A stretch of DNA of 64,000 nucleotides from Membranipora membranacea. Taxonomy: Eukaryota; Bryozoa; Gymnolaemata; Cheilostomatida; Membraniporidae. A model generated the notes under the pieces. The model did not search any database, was not told the DNA's origin, and saw only the letters and a program-made list of their open reading frames with translations. The stretch lies in NCBI GenBank assembly GCA_914767715.1, contig OU612069.1, positions 23,681,387 to 23,745,386 on the forward strand. Direction: 5' to 3'. Below are positions 1 through 12,560 of this stretch, one piece after another (within the stretch, counting starts at the first letter, position 1; every line of letters starts with the position of its first letter). A program made the position numbers and the translations under genes.

Positions 1-1302
1 TATCCATAGGTTTGTAATAGAAAATGTCCTGTCGAAAATGGTGGCTGTGATGCTACAGTAAAATTCAATGAGATCCGTGGAATGATCTTGGGGGCTTCCA
101 ATGTGATGGCTCTGATTTGTGGGTGGGGTGATCTCCCCTGCCAACCAATCAGTGCCAAAACATTACGCACACTACTGCATCCTCATATCTTACTCAGTTA
201 GAGGATTTTGACGAACCTTGTGACCCATTTAGCCGCCCAAGTCTTCTGTTTTTCTTGAAAGAAAGACAATAACAAATATTTGCGAAGGCATTTAAATGCC
301 AATAAGAGGTGATATAAAATACCGCTAGGGGGTTTGTGTTTTCTTCAAGAGGCATTTGTACTGGATAGTGACATGATTAATTGCATCAATAATTTTGGTA
401 TAATAGGCTAGAAGGAGATTCTACTGTTTTCACCTAGACAGACAATGATAGAGAAGGATAATTCATTTGTAGGAGACATCTGTCATTGTGAAATCAAATA
501 TGCATTCCCAGTTCATATCAGTTTGCGCTTTGACAGTCAACTTTCCTTTATTGTGACTTATTTTTACACAAACTAATGGATGCTGTGAAACAGGATACAC
601 ACAAGATACTAAATTTGATACCTCCAATAAATGTGCTAACATACCATGATCAGTCCAGAACAGTTCATTTATCCTAAACTGAGAACTAAATCTGATAATG
701 AGGTGCGTGAGGCACAGAAAAAGGCGAACAAGTAGAACTTGCCATGATAATGCACTAACACATTGGTAAGAAAAGATTTATTTCGACAATAAATTTTTAT
801 TTATTGTTCTCATAATGATTTATACCAATAAACCACTTAGCAATTACACATTCATCACAAAATCGCTCACTGTAAACTTATTTGAAATTCCTTTCACTAC
901 GCACCGGTCTCATCTGAATTGGCAAAGGTTAATAAGCTATAATGAAAGTTTTTGATTTCAGCATATTAGTGAAAATATCATTACGTTTTCAATAAAATAA
1001 ATGTTTTTTTGGATTCCAAGCTATTGGCAAGGTTCTTAAAATTAAGGCTAAAAATAAAATAGATGCCTTACCTGCAATAAATGAATCACAGTCCAAGTAT
1101 GTAATAGAACCCTTGTAAAAAAAATCCGACTTGTCATCAACTAAGTCTTGTCAATAGGGCTTTCAAAGGTAGGATTCCCATGTCTTTCTTTAAACATGAA
1201 TTGACATTGAAATCAAACATAATCATTGATAGCTGTCACTTTCAAATAATTCATATTGAAAACAGTAGGGTCGAATTTTTCTTAAACTCAAATATAAGGG
1301 CG
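1..1302. other. Non-coding stretch downstream of a minus-strand gene
   Basis: I find no open reading frame with exon-like borders here. The stretch is AT-rich. It lies 3' of the minus-strand SARAF-like gene, and the TTTATT-rich segment near 786-812 could supply polyadenylation signals for that gene on the minus strand. Confidence 0.4.
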
Positions 1303-2141
1303 TTATAGATGTTCAGTTTCTGGTTCGGGTTGAGGACAGAGCATGGCTGTTATGTTTATTGTTAGTATGCAGAGAATTAACATAACAAAATCAAACATCA
1401 ACATCTGAACACTGTTATAACCGCCTACAAGCATCACATGTCCTTCTATTTTTAGTAAAAGATAATCGGCCACACGCATCATTAATGTTGTACTTATAAA
1501 TGTTGCAATAAATGCTATAAATGTTGCTGCACATGTTGTATTAGACTCCCATACAATTCTCCTCACAGTTGAGAACAGTAAGCCGATTACAGTGAGTCTC
1601 ACTAGGCTCCCCCATCTACTCCATCTCCACATATCTGCATACCCCATTGTCTGTCTCTGTTCCTCCTGCTCTGAATTTGGTATCATAAGACTGCTGATGA
1701 AATCACTCCGGAACTGTTCTCACGAAGCTGAAGAAAGAAAGAACAACTGTTGTCCCTCTTTGTTGTTTCAGAGGTAAAATGTAAAGTGATTGATTGAGCC
1801 GCTGCCACTGTTCTTTTGACATGAAGCTGCCTTACTTTAGATTGGTTGAAACCTTTCAACTTATACCTTATTGGTGCAGGGTGCCGGTTGATTTGCCTAT
1901 TCGATCAGAGCTGATCCCCCAGCCTGACAGATCTGTTTTCCGTCATCCGAAACGACAAGCATTATTGGTCTGAAACTGAAAGAAATTTTATATCTGTTGC
2001 TTGACCAACCTGGAAAGTTAGCTGACATGAGTTTTTGACGATGTAAGTTTGATCGTATTTATGATGATAGCCCTCACATGTAACATGGATATTGTGCAGC
2101 AAAAGGCCTTTTTCTCTTAGCTTCTCAGCTCTGCAGGCCCA
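1303..2141 (-). CDS. SARAF: SARAF-like membrane protein, copy C (3' exons only)
   Basis: Two exons of a paralogue of the SARAF-like gene at 27590-31099. The upstream exon, 2141-2010, is 132 nt and phase 0 at both ends, exactly as in the other copy. It encodes part of the cysteine-bearing luminal domain, with WACRAEK, VTCEGYHHKYD and YIVKNSCQLTF, matching WICPSEE, VDCEGYHSEYD and YIVKDSCQLTF in copy A. The last exon, up to about 1713 and ending at 1303, encodes an MWRWSRW motif followed by three hydrophobic segments and GGYNSVQM...FDFVM. SARAF in vertebrates is an ER-membrane regulator of store-operated calcium entry; the function here is inferred. The acceptor of the last exon is uncertain. 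The position matching copy A (about 1727, LRE) leads into a stop in phase 0, whereas an acceptor about 14 nt further in (TTC CGG) keeps the frame open. The signal-peptide exon and exon 2 were not found upstream, where the 1.3 kb repeat has been inserted. Confidence 0.65.
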
Positions 2142-2170
2142 CTGTATATAAAGAGAGATTGTTTTGGTTT

Positions 2171-3489
2171 CCTTGGCGATTTATCTAGGGTCTATTTGTA
2201 ATTGTGACAAAGGCACAAAAACACTGAAAAAAATATAGGCCTACCTTTCCTTAGTATATGGTAACTATTTTTTTAATAATGAACAATGGGGCTGTTATAA
2301 CATATATGACTATAACAAAATATATATAATAAAATATAACAAATTGTTCTGTTTTCTATGGTTGACAGCTACCTCACTCAAACTATATCCAGCACTATTG
2401 GCAAATCACACACAAAACAGGGACGGTTAAAGAGGCAAGCAGATCATCCCCTTCTATATTATTCCCAGCAGATCACCCCCCCCTCCCTCCCTTTCAGGTC
2501 ATCTTGAGTAGAACATTCCAAAAGGACCTTAATAGGCAGCAGAAGGCGAAATGACAAAAACAACAACGCTTTTAATTTGCAACACATTGATTATTTGTGA
2601 ATGTGTTAATTGTGGTCCTCAATGAAGTAAAGAAAAACAATCATTATAAACAATTACTTTAACACGTAGCACACAGTGTCCATATGAATACTGTGAAATG
2701 GACCTGTAATCTGAAACATGGCACATTAAAAATCAGCAGGATAATTAAACTCAGATTCAACTAACAAAATTATCGATAAAATATGTTTTTTTACTGAAAT
2801 TAGCAATCAGTGTCAGTTTATTTAAAACTGTCATGGCGATAGAAAATGCTAAAAATGATATGATGTTTGATTAGCAGGTATTGATTATTATTATATAATA
2901 TGTACCGCTAAGTTGGGTTAACGTAGGAGTGTGGGGTATTTCATCTTGATATATCCATGAGCAGGGTAAGTCTGATATAAGTGCATAAATATTAAACAAG
3001 CCCTCTCAATGTCAAACCTCTCATTGATGTACTGCTGTGACAATGTCATAAGGGATGAAACAATACAGCAAGTTGTGAAATGGGAATAAACCATGGGATC
3101 ACGCTGTGAGGCACCAATAGATTTAATTGTAGTGTAATATGTAGCCAAGATTTCAAGGTTTGTGTAGAAGCTTGGATAGGATAAAACATTTCCCATAATA
3201 GTTACTGACAAACGCCTCCTACCTATCAGCCACAAAAGAAACCCCTTGAATGCTTTCGAGGGAAGAGTAGGGGCGTGCGTTCCATAGTTTCTCATAGTAA
3301 AAAAGATTATGAATTTCAAATAAAAACAACAGCTACTCAGTTATGCATAACAAGTATCAACACTGTGTTGATCAGTTTTGGGTGGTTGGTGATCGACAGA
3401 AGTCTCAGGGCTCAGCCTTAGAGATAAATCAGTGACATCACAAGGTAGTCACAGGAAACTAAGACTGTTTAGTTATTACATTGCCAAGG
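2171..3489. repeat. 1.3 kb dispersed repeat, copy 1
   Basis: This segment matches 15335-16627 along its whole length in the same orientation, with scattered substitutions and small indels. The match begins near a shared GTTTTGG just outside. The ends form a short imperfect inverted repeat (CCTTGGCGAT at the left, ATTGCCAAGG at the right), so it may be a non-autonomous DNA element. It lies directly upstream (5') of exon 3 of the copy C SARAF-like gene. On the minus strand it carries a 133-residue open frame (3319-2918) that is also partly conserved in the other copy. No transposase motif was seen. Confidence 0.65.
2918..3319 (-). CDS. Conserved open frame inside the 1.3 kb repeat, product unknown
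   Basis: A 133-residue frame. Its core, GRRRLSVTIMG...LSYPSF...NLEILATYY...IKSIG.SQRD, is repeated with a few substitutions in the other repeat copy (16395-16198), where the frame is cut short by a stop. In both copies the core is preceded by a pyrimidine-rich stretch ending in AG (TTTCTTTTGTGGCTGATAG here), so it might be a captured exon rather than a whole gene. It is mostly hydrophobic and helical in character. I do not recognise the family, and a transposon-borne relic is equally possible. Confidence 0.25.
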   Translation of the reverse strand: MKFIIFFTMRNYGTHAPTLPSKAFKGFLLWLIGRRRLSVTIMGNVLSYPSFYTNLEILATYYTTIKSIGASQRDPMVYSHFTTCCIVSSLMTLSQQYINERFDIERACLIFMHLYQTYPAHGYIKMKYPTLLR

Positions 3490-5170
3490 ATCACATTGTA
3501 TACTTTTCTCCATCAATGCTCCATCTGAATAACCTTTAAATGGTTTCCTAGGTTCCCAAGATTGGGATTCAGTCCAACAATTTGGATTTATCTACTCACA
3601 ACAACAAACCAAAACCCATCAGCCAATAAAAACAAGACGAAAACTAAAGCAGATGGGTCTATTCAAAAATGCACAATAATCATACATGAATAAATAACAT
3701 CACCGAAGCAATATCCAACACAACCGATTATACAGACAAGGCCCTATATTGGCCTGAATCCAAGGCTATAGGTCCCCTCACTACAAAAACAGGCCTCCAC
3801 TCTGACTTAAATCAGCTCATCTATAAGTACTATGAGTCTATGAGTAATCCAAAACTGTCTAATTATATAATGGCTTGTGCCTCTAAGATAATTTTATTAG
3901 TTTGGTGTTACTATCATTGTTTTAGGATCAGAAAGTTGAGATGGTAGATTTATTTGACTCGACAATGATTACTGTAGTACCCAGATAAAACCCACTGACT
4001 TTGGTACTGTATGATTGTGGACTTGTGACATCATAATAATAAATTGTGTAAATGCATGTTCTCCTCCAAAGTCCAGCATACAAATTTATCTGTTCCACGA
4101 TAGTGCATATCGAGCAAGAAGGTTCTGCAGGTACTATTGTTTTTGTATCACATGAGAAAAATATTTCCCATAATTCCATGTTGTTGTCCGCGCTGTTCGT
4201 AGCAAATATTACCCTCTCCGCTCATCTATTTACCAAGACAAATTTTGTAGGTCTGAATTTATGGATCATGAGACTTTTGTATTTCTATCATGTTTTGTTT
4301 TCTTCTTTACACCACAGGGTCAGAGGGTAGGAGAGTTATTTATAGAGCACGCTGTCATCAGCCCTTCTACCAACAAAGGATAATTTATAACGGAGATGTC
4401 TAAACTTACAAACAAGAAAGTTCAGATTAATGAGAGCACAAATGAGTTGATCACCAAAAACGTTTTTTTGGTTGAGTTGGAGGGGAGGGGAGATGATCAA
4501 AGCTTTTTTAATCTTTGATCTTTGAAGTACAGATGCAGCTTACCAAACTCAACTCAACTGTACGTATCAATCAATCAGATTTATCCAAAGGGTATAATCC
4601 ACCTAATTTAGTCCCTCAGTGCTTTACTCATACACAAGCAGGTACTAAACTGATCAAAGAAGGAATTTTACCAAAAAACACCCACACATAGAGACTGTAT
4701 AAAAATTGTACTAATGATGTAACTCATAGCGGCCAATTAGCACAATATGCTGATCAATTAGGAAAGGAATTTGAAGTGTTTTGTCTATGTATTATACCAA
4801 TTGAGATTTCTCCGAAAGGAAATCCCCACAAATCAAACCACAAACCAATACTATCGCTCATATTAAAATAACTGAAAAACACATGATTCCAAAATACTGG
4901 ATTAAGCGTGTTGCAGTTAGGCTCCCTTTCTTTGTAACATACAGCTCACACTCAGCCATTTTATGATAATGAAATATCAATTAGGAAAGGCATAAGATAA
5001 AGCCGCTAAATTAAAACATCAAATTATTGTATCAACGTTCAATGTTTCCATATGTCAATTGTAAATATGATGTATCTAACATAAAAAATAATAAAGTCAT
5101 TTTTGTATTATATTCAATTTCTAGATGCCAATAAATTTGCAGTTTTCAATTTCATCGGCATTAATATAAT

Positions 5171-5231
5171 GTCTCGGTCTTGTTTTTTTTGCTGCCCCTT
5201 CTCACCAAAGTCTGACAATTCGCCATCACTA
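5171..5231 (+). mobile_element. Decayed right end of a hAT-type element
   Basis: The sequence runs from GTCTCGGTCTTG to CGCCATCACTA and matches the right end of the complete hAT-like element at 18107-19125 (GTCTCGGTCTCG ... TTGCCATCACTA), with changes. No matching left end was seen nearby, so this is a fragment. Confidence 0.5.
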
Positions 5232-6111
5232 GATCAACTATATTTTATGTTGACAGGTAAAAGTTGGCGAGCTGTTTGTAGATTTCTTCAGCCTCCTGAG
5301 TACTCACAGAGTAAAACTAGACAGTAGTTTTGTTAATATTATGATAGCAGTAGTTATGGTGGAAGGTTTGGGTCGAAGTCTGAACCCCGATATGGATATT
5401 CTACAAACTCTCAGGAAATATCTAATTAAACTATGAATGTTCTACGGGTGTTGAAGGATCCAAAGGAACTGGTTTCTGATCACGAAATATCCTCTCAGGA
5501 AATATATATTCAAGCTATGAGGTTCTGCAGTTTGAAGGAAAGCTGTGTCTGACTAGAGAGAACTGGAAATATCCTCAGTTATATGAGAGGTAGAAAACTA
5601 AACTTTTCAGTTTGCTTTGACATTTTTGTTGCAATTTTATTTTTCTGTGCTTGCGATGCTTCCAATCTATACGAAGGTTTGGTTTATTTTCCCACTCAAT
5701 CAAGCAAACGAAAGTAATATTGTTAAATACGAGATGAATTTGGGACAGCTGTAACCATATTTCCACATATCTTCTATGAGTCATTTATTCCGACATTTCC
5801 TTGACCTGAAAATTATCATTCTGTGTGTCAACTGTTGCCAAATGCTATAAAATTGGGAGAATCCCCACTAAAAATTTATTTTAATTGTCAGGAATTAATG
5901 TTTTTAATTTTACGAACTGTTCTATTGAGCGATCAGTATTCATTTTGTGCCAAAGGCTTTGATTGACGCTCTATTTTCTCAGTGATGTTTTAATGTACAT
6001 CGTGCTATCAATCATTGAATCTTTATTTTACAGTGCAGATGAGAGCCATTTATAATGATTGATAGAATGTGATATTAATTAGTCGCATCAAATTATAAAG
6101 GGGAACCCCCT

Positions 6112-6300
6112 TCAGCTCATAATGTATGGAATAAAATCCCAAAATTCACAGTTTGCACATAGTTTTGTTAATTCATTTTCATCACATCCAACAAGATGTT
6201 GCAAGAGTATTTTAACAAGCATTCCATCGTCTAAAAATGACTTTGTATGATTTGCTTCCATAAAGGTCTGCTGCTGGAATTTCCAGTTTTGTGTTTCCAC
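6112..6300 (-). CDS. Possible terminal exon, product unknown
   Basis: The minus-strand frame follows an AG acceptor (CATTTCATTCAG) and encodes about 62 residues ending at a TGA, including FLDDGMLVKILLQHLVG, CDENELTKLCANC and WDFIPYIMS. The composition (acidic, with three cysteines and aromatic residues) is protein-like. No upstream exon was linked to it and I do not recognise it. A chance frame cannot be excluded. Confidence 0.2.
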   Translation of the reverse strand: METQNWKFQQQTFMEANHTKSFLDDGMLVKILLQHLVGCDENELTKLCANCEFWDFIPYIMS

Positions 6301-6387
6301 TGAATGAAATTTTGTCTAAGTTAAAACACAGGAGAAATTGCCACTGACTCATGTTAATACTCATCAAATCTGTCGGGATCTGATGAG

Positions 6388-6396
6388 TATAAAAAT
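6388..6396 (+). promoter_or_regulatory. TATA box of the secreted-protein gene
   Basis: TATAAAAAT stands 136 bases upstream of the ATG at 6524. Initiation about 25-30 bases downstream would give a 5' leader of roughly 100 nt. The placement fits a canonical core promoter; the start point itself is inferred. Confidence 0.5.
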
Positions 6397-6523
6397 CGGG
6401 CGCTGTATGACCTTCGAATCATACTCGATCTGGAGGGCACTGATTGTCTACACACTCACACATTCAATTTTAGAAGATTTACTGTTGTGAATTAAAATTT
6501 ACAGGCTGATAGGGAATACCAGA

Positions 6524-9500
6524 ATGTTTATGTGTAATCTGTTATTTCTTTCTCTGTTGGTAAGTTTCGCTGATTTGTTGTGATCATATTTTAAATTTAC
6601 AAATTACCAGTAATTATCTGCACATTCTGATATTCATGTCGGCAGGTGAATTTATCCTTGACATGACCCAAAGGGGCCAGCAGGGCTATTTACTTGAGTG
6701 CCAGAAGTGTAATTCAACACTTCCGACTCGTTTCTGACTGACAATACCGTTTTCATTATTCTGAGAATAAAGAAACCTCTCCCATTATTTCATTTGTTTC
6801 CATTTTTATCATATCATATTATCTATTATAGTATCATCTCAACACAGCATCTTTAACAATGATATGATATGATATGATATGATATGATATGATATGATAT
6901 GATATGATATGATATGATATGATATGATATGATATGATATGATATGATATGATATGATATGATATGATATGATATGATATGATATGATATGATATGATAT
7001 GATATGATATGATATGATATGATATGATATGATATGATATGATATGATATGATATGATATGATATAGAACAACTTTTTATCGGTTTTTCTAATTTAAGAC
7101 ATTATTTATCACCTAGGGATAGGGATAGAGTTTATTACAGTCTCTGAAAAGAGGATCATGGCGTGTCGACAAAGCAAAAAGTTGAGCCAATGTAAAATTA
7201 CCGATGATACATAGATACATAGCCTACTGTAACAACGACTTATGATAGTCTGTGAAATTTATGAATACTGTCCAAGCATCACATAGGTAGCCTGTATAAT
7301 GGATTAATGATCAGAAATCATAATTATAGGGCAATGTAAAATGAAACTATCAATAAACTTAAGTTAATTTGATTTTTTTTTATATGATTATTCAGGTAGC
7401 AGTTTTACAGATCTTGAGTTATAAGGGGACTGAGGCCCAGTCTACCTCCTCGACATGTTATAGACTGAGAACCTTCAATCATCACATCCTCAAACTCTCT
7501 ACCACAAACAGACAGATAAGTGCACATGATGGCTGCTCCTCCACATCGTCTGCACAGGAAGGTCAGGGTCATTTATTATTACGATATACTCTTAATGGGA
7601 AGAGTTCAAGATTTGATATTTCAATTACTATTTTTCCTAGAATGCCTATTTATGATCAATTGATACGGCAATTATTGTTGACTCATGACAGAATTTGCAT
7701 TTTTTAATTAATTCATAAAAAACCAGGCTTCCGCTGACAATTCCACAGAAATGTTCTCCGATATAGCTTCTCTTTACGCAATAGTTTCAAATTACCTCTC
7801 CAACCATATATATAATTCCCGATGCCTTTATGTGGTAGGTTTATTTTAAAATGACCTGGCAAAGCTGTCCATCATTTTAATCTGACTCATACCTTTCGAC
7901 ATTTTGTAGACTTTGCACTGAAGCGTCTCGACTCATTAGACTATTCTATTAACCCGAGTATAGAGCCTGGATTTGTACATCTGTGGCAGGTTCTCTCTCC
8001 ATCTCTTAGATCGTCAGACTCTCTACATTACCTATCCTCTGTATGTGGAGATCATCTCATCGCTAAACCTCTGGTGAGTTAACGACTCTTTATTTTTTCT
8101 TCTATACGCTAATTTTTATTTGACGAGCCCCCTTAAGTGCAGGTAGCTTTCGTGGGTTATTTACTCTATACCGTTGCCCGCCGTTGCTAGCTACCATTTT
8201 TTGAAGAGGTAGAGGGGGTTTATATACCGCTTGCGAGCACGCAGTAGACCAAACAGACCTTCCTAGGATGAATGGCTCGTTAGTGCCAAATCAGAAATGA
8301 AATCCGGTTCTGGGACTCGAACCTGTTTACACTTCTTTAAAATTTGACAGCGCAATAAAAATCTCCCCACCTATCAATTGCAGTAGGCAGTCTATTTCTT
8401 CCGACCTCCGAAGGGGGTACTAGATCACCTGCAGTGAACCACAATCCTGTCCTTGACTAACCTTCGCCCAACAAATTCAAGCCTCGGACATGGTGCGAAA
8501 AGTGTCCCAAACGTGTCTCACCCCCTGAGCTCAACCTATGGTCTAGTATGAGGAGAAACTAATTTCATGTCCCTGGTTGAGGCTCATATTGCAAGCTCCG
8601 GGTTTTTATAGTGTATCTCATCATTGTGTCTTAATTTGGGCTTATGTTGTCTGGTCTACTGCAAGAATTATAAATAATGCTTCCAACCACTGATTAATAT
8701 TCATGGATTGGGGGATATCTGACCCTGAACAAGCATATGGCAATTTATGTATGATTGCTGCAAACAATTTCTCATCTTTGATGGTCCAAAAATTTACTAA
8801 TTGTGACCCCTTGTAAACATTTGTCAAATAGCTTGTCTGAGTTTTGAAAGGTCGTTGTCGTTACTGGGATGTCAGTTAAGACTGCCAGAATTTTAGCTAG
8901 ATCTAACTGCTAATAGCTAACTGACAGAAACAATTTGCATTAGAAATTAAGATTCTACTTTACGTCACTGATTTAACAGCCAGTCTTGTGCCTCTTATGT
9001 TAAGGTAATGTCAAAGACCGATCCGAATATCAACATATCATATATCTTTGGAAAGCTGCCGAGCTACTGAAAATGAATAGCTGAACAAAAACTTGATTCG
9101 ATGACGTTGCGTCATTTAAGGGAGAAAATGAGGCACAAAACGCTCTTTTTGTCAAATTAATTGCAAGAAATTCCAAATCAGGCGGAATGTTTACTTAGAG
9201 ATTGCGTTCATCGTAAAATTTGATTTTCTTTGATATATGACTAGTCTAAATTGACTTTTTACGTCACGCCATACAACGTATTTTTTTTGTGAAGCCGTGA
9301 AAATATGTGAAATTTCAATCATTAATTCACAACAGATCATAGGCTCGACTCAAAATTAATTATGATTTTCTCTTAGAGTACTCTTCAAATGTCATACACA
9401 TTGACTTTCAAAAAATTAGCTTCCATATTGCAATGACAGTAGACTCTCGAATACGGCCTATATTTTCACCACCTTTGCATAACGCCAAACATGCTGTCCA

Positions 9501-11336
9501 AATAACCATTATTGTGAACAAACAAAGTTTTTTTGAAAGTTCTCACATACGAAGCCGCTTTCATTAACCATGGTGCACACAAGAAGTGCCAACATAATTT
9601 TTCATTGCATCTTCATTTTTCCTGAATTTAACGCAAAAGAAAAAACAAAAAACAGCTATTTTTAGGGACTTTTGAGGTCTTCTTAGGGACTTTTGAGGTG
9701 TTTTTTTGCTAATGGATGATGACCTTTCACGTTTGCGAAAGCTACAGCAAATAATCTGGATTCATCTTGTTGTAGTTGACCAGTTATTTTGATTACATTC
9801 TGAATGTGATTACATATTGGGTGCCGGTAAGATTTAGTCTGAATATGGCAATCTATAGCGCGGTTGTTCATTGTGTGCTCTTTACTAATATATCTCATGG
9901 TTAGAACAAGTTTGTTCCCTCTGAGGTAGCGGAGGGGTATCGAGCCACCCGCCTTGGTACCCAACTTTTTCCCTCTGCCCCCACAGAGGGAAAAAACTTG
10001 TTTTACCTCATGGTCTGGTCTTAGTTGAATGCTTTGACTGTCTGTATCTTGCTCCTCATAGTTAACACCCCTTCTAATATGCCGCGTTTATGCTTTTAGT
10101 CTGGAAATCATCTGCTCACCTTACTGTCTAATGTTTCAGAGATTTTGTGATAAAACATTGTGCTAACTTGATAATCTCTGTACTTGTGTTTTCTGTTTGT
10201 ATGGCTTGCTGTGATGCTTCTTATAAAATAGCTCAAGCGCATCGTGAGGTGGGGTTTGGCAAACAGTAATAAAAGTTCAGGCAAGAACCTAAATTGATTT
10301 AAATCTTTCCACACTGCCTCGAGTTGGGACATAAAGAAAATAAATCAATTCACTTTGCAGGGCAGCGGTAGACAGAAGATACCTTATGATGGACATTTCT
10401 CAAGAATTAATACTCAAGACCCTAAAATATTCAGGTGGGGCTAATTTCTGTAACACATGTCACACTATCTCAGATAACTACATGAACACTCATATCACAC
10501 AATGTTATCCATAGCATCCTGTATTGAGAAAACTTTCTCTCTTATTAATCATCAGGTCACTTTTACTGTCGAAAAATATTTCAACGTACACTTACCTCAT
10601 CAACCATATCATCATCAAATTTGTGTTGCATAATAATACAGTATCTGTAATTGTGGTTTGCAGCAGTGCCCACACTGCACCACCCTGTGCCGCTTGGAAG
10701 CTTTGTCACTGCAAAGTTTCCTTATTGGTATCAGTCTGATTTTATAATGGTACGAAATCCGACAAACAGCCAGACCAAGAAAGCAAATGAGTTAAGTCTA
10801 TGTAATTATTAACAGATATGAGATGTATGGTACACCGGCAACCAGATGTTATGTGGAAGTAGCTCGAGGCGGTCAAGTTAAGACAGCTCAATATCGTCAA
10901 ACACCTCGACAAGATTTACAGGGGATCCCCGTACATAACGCCAAGGTTGACTTCTATCTAGAGGTAGGTGCTGTACATGCTAGACATTGTGGTGTGTGTG
11001 CTTACTATCCACAACTGTTAGTAACCCCGTAAACCAAATTTGGTATGTGGCATCATATTTTATTTATGAAATAGCGAGCGATGAGAGAAAGATTAATATG
11101 TTCAACAATCTTTACTGGATGATATTTGATGCCATCTAATTTAGGGAAAGTGTATCATGTAAATTACAAAACCAATATAGCTCAACGTACAGATATGTTA
11201 ATAAGTGAAGCTGTGAGACAGTCATCTGTAGAGCTGATTTTGATAATTGGAGATAAAATGGAACAATTACCATCTTCATAACTTTGTATGCAATTCAGAT
11301 TCCCTTTAATTTTTGTAGATCACAGCCTGCCCATGA
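6524..11336 (+). CDS. Small secreted protein of unknown function, six exons
   Basis: The exons are 6524-6559, 7396-7561, 7910-8073, 10361-10434, 10816-10963 and 11319-11336. All have GT-AG borders and compatible phases (0, 1, 0, 2, 0), giving about 201 residues. Exon 1 (MFMCNLLFLSLL) and the start of exon 2 (VAVLQILSYKGTEAQ) form a signal peptide, so the product is probably secreted. The mature part has five cysteines, in STCYRLR, HDGCSS, SVCGDH, ATRCYVEV and the terminal ITACP. The middle is moderately basic and polar, and there is no further membrane segment. The last exon is only five codons and rests on the strong acceptor CTTTAATTTTTGTAG; a different downstream exon is possible. A TATA box lies at 6388. 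The final part (CYVEVARGG ... KVDFYLE ITACP) looks like beta strands held by a disulphide, vaguely like a cystine-knot cytokine, but I cannot assign a family. Confidence 0.65.
6861..7065. repeat. (GATAT)n microsatellite, about 41 units
   Basis: An uninterrupted pentanucleotide array of 205 bases in intron 1 of the secreted-protein gene. Both strands stay open through it, which creates a spurious frame. Confidence 0.97.
9897..10008. repeat. Short inverted repeat (hairpin)
   Basis: Arms of about 24 bases, GTTAGAACAAGTTTGTTCCC and, reversed, GGTAAAACAAGTTTTTTCCC, flank a spacer of some 50 bases in intron 3 of the secreted-protein gene. It may be a tiny foldback element. Confidence 0.5.
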
Positions 11337-12478
11337 ACCGACATAATTTTCGGACCTTGTCAAAGCCTTGAGATTTCTAGAGACAGCATTCTTCTTATGA
11401 TCACTTACTTCAGATCTAAGACGCATTTGACCAGTGAAAACATCATTTGTCATATATATACTGTGTATAACTTTGCATCAAATGGACATCCTTATCAAAA
11501 ATCACATACATCTTTTTATAGACTTTAATTTAATTCCTTGATTCTCAAGATGCTTACCTTTATTTCCCCCTGAGACTAAACACGTTTATTTTTAGTATTG
11601 TAGTTCTTCTATCTGATTATTAAACATTATAACTAAGAGACTGTCGGTGTGTTATCATCGGGACTAAATATGAATGTAATAGTTATATATAGTGTATATA
11701 TATAATAAAACATATAACCAAATATTAAAATCACAGTAAATGTTTTACCACATTGGATAATTTGCTCTGACATACAACATGGTCTTAACCTGATTGCATA
11801 TTTAGGTTTCGTATATATCAATCAGGATAATTGTTCATACAGACAGATAAAAATAATCACTGGCAGCTATACAACAGCTGATTTAAACTTAGTATTTTCA
11901 TGTTGCCGTTCCTGTTGCTTCCTAATGCTGCAAAAAAGGGAATAATACAACGTCCTCTACATGTTAACCTTGAGCTATAAATAATATTTCGGGAAGAGTT
12001 AAAGGAAACAGTAGCCTTGAATTTCCTCAAAACTCAAGGATTGTTCCTATTTATCTCTATCGCCTGATCACGGTGTCAATATGACACCTGAGCTTCCTTT
12101 ATCTACAAGTTATCTTACATAAGTGTCATCTATATCAAAGCTTCTGTGTTTTGTGAAATTTATCTATTTTTGAAAGTTCTTCCCCAACGGGTTTCCTGTG
12201 TCATTATCTTTATTTGGGTTATATTGACATTATTACTATTGGGTCTGCTAAAACTGAATGTTGAGTCAGCTTACAATCACAAATCACTTGTTTGGATTCT
12301 CAAAGAAGTGAAGAGGACGTAATATGATCTTGCATATACCCTCAAAGGTTTCAAGCAAGAGTAAAGTTGGCCCCGTTTGAACTTGGTATATTTTCTCTGC
12401 ATGGTCAGCGCGGATATACACCTTATTTGGCAAACCATCCATTAGTCAGAGAGTCTTAGCTTATATATACCAACCGAA

Positions 12479-12560
12479 CCAACTAGCAGTCTAGGTGTTT
12501 GACAATGAGAGGGGATGCAATAATAATGCGTTGGAGGTCCTGGGTTCGAATCCCGCTGCA
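12479..12560 (+). mobile_element. tRNA-like (SINE-like) sequence
   Basis: A perfect RNA polymerase III B box, GGTTCGAATCC, lies at 12542-12552. An A-box-like TAGCAGTCTAGG lies about 57 bases upstream. The acceptor-stem halves do not pair convincingly, so this is a tRNA-derived repeat rather than a working tRNA gene. Confidence 0.4.

Larger units (their letters stand above)
3490..6387. other. Intergenic stretch
   Basis: No gene could be supported. It is AT-rich, with short unconvincing frames on both strands. It contains a decayed hAT right end at 5171-5231 and one possible terminal exon on the minus strand at 6300-6112. The missing 5' exons of the copy C SARAF-like gene would be expected on the minus strand here or further right, but I could not identify them. 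Confidence 0.4.

Noticed and set aside
6839-7072. A 77-residue frame of repeated IISYH on the minus strand
   Set aside because: It is only the translation of the pentanucleotide microsatellite.
8310-8335. A B-box-like GGTTCGAGTCCC on the minus strand
   Set aside because: No A box at the expected distance upstream and no pairing stems, so I did not call a tRNA or SINE.
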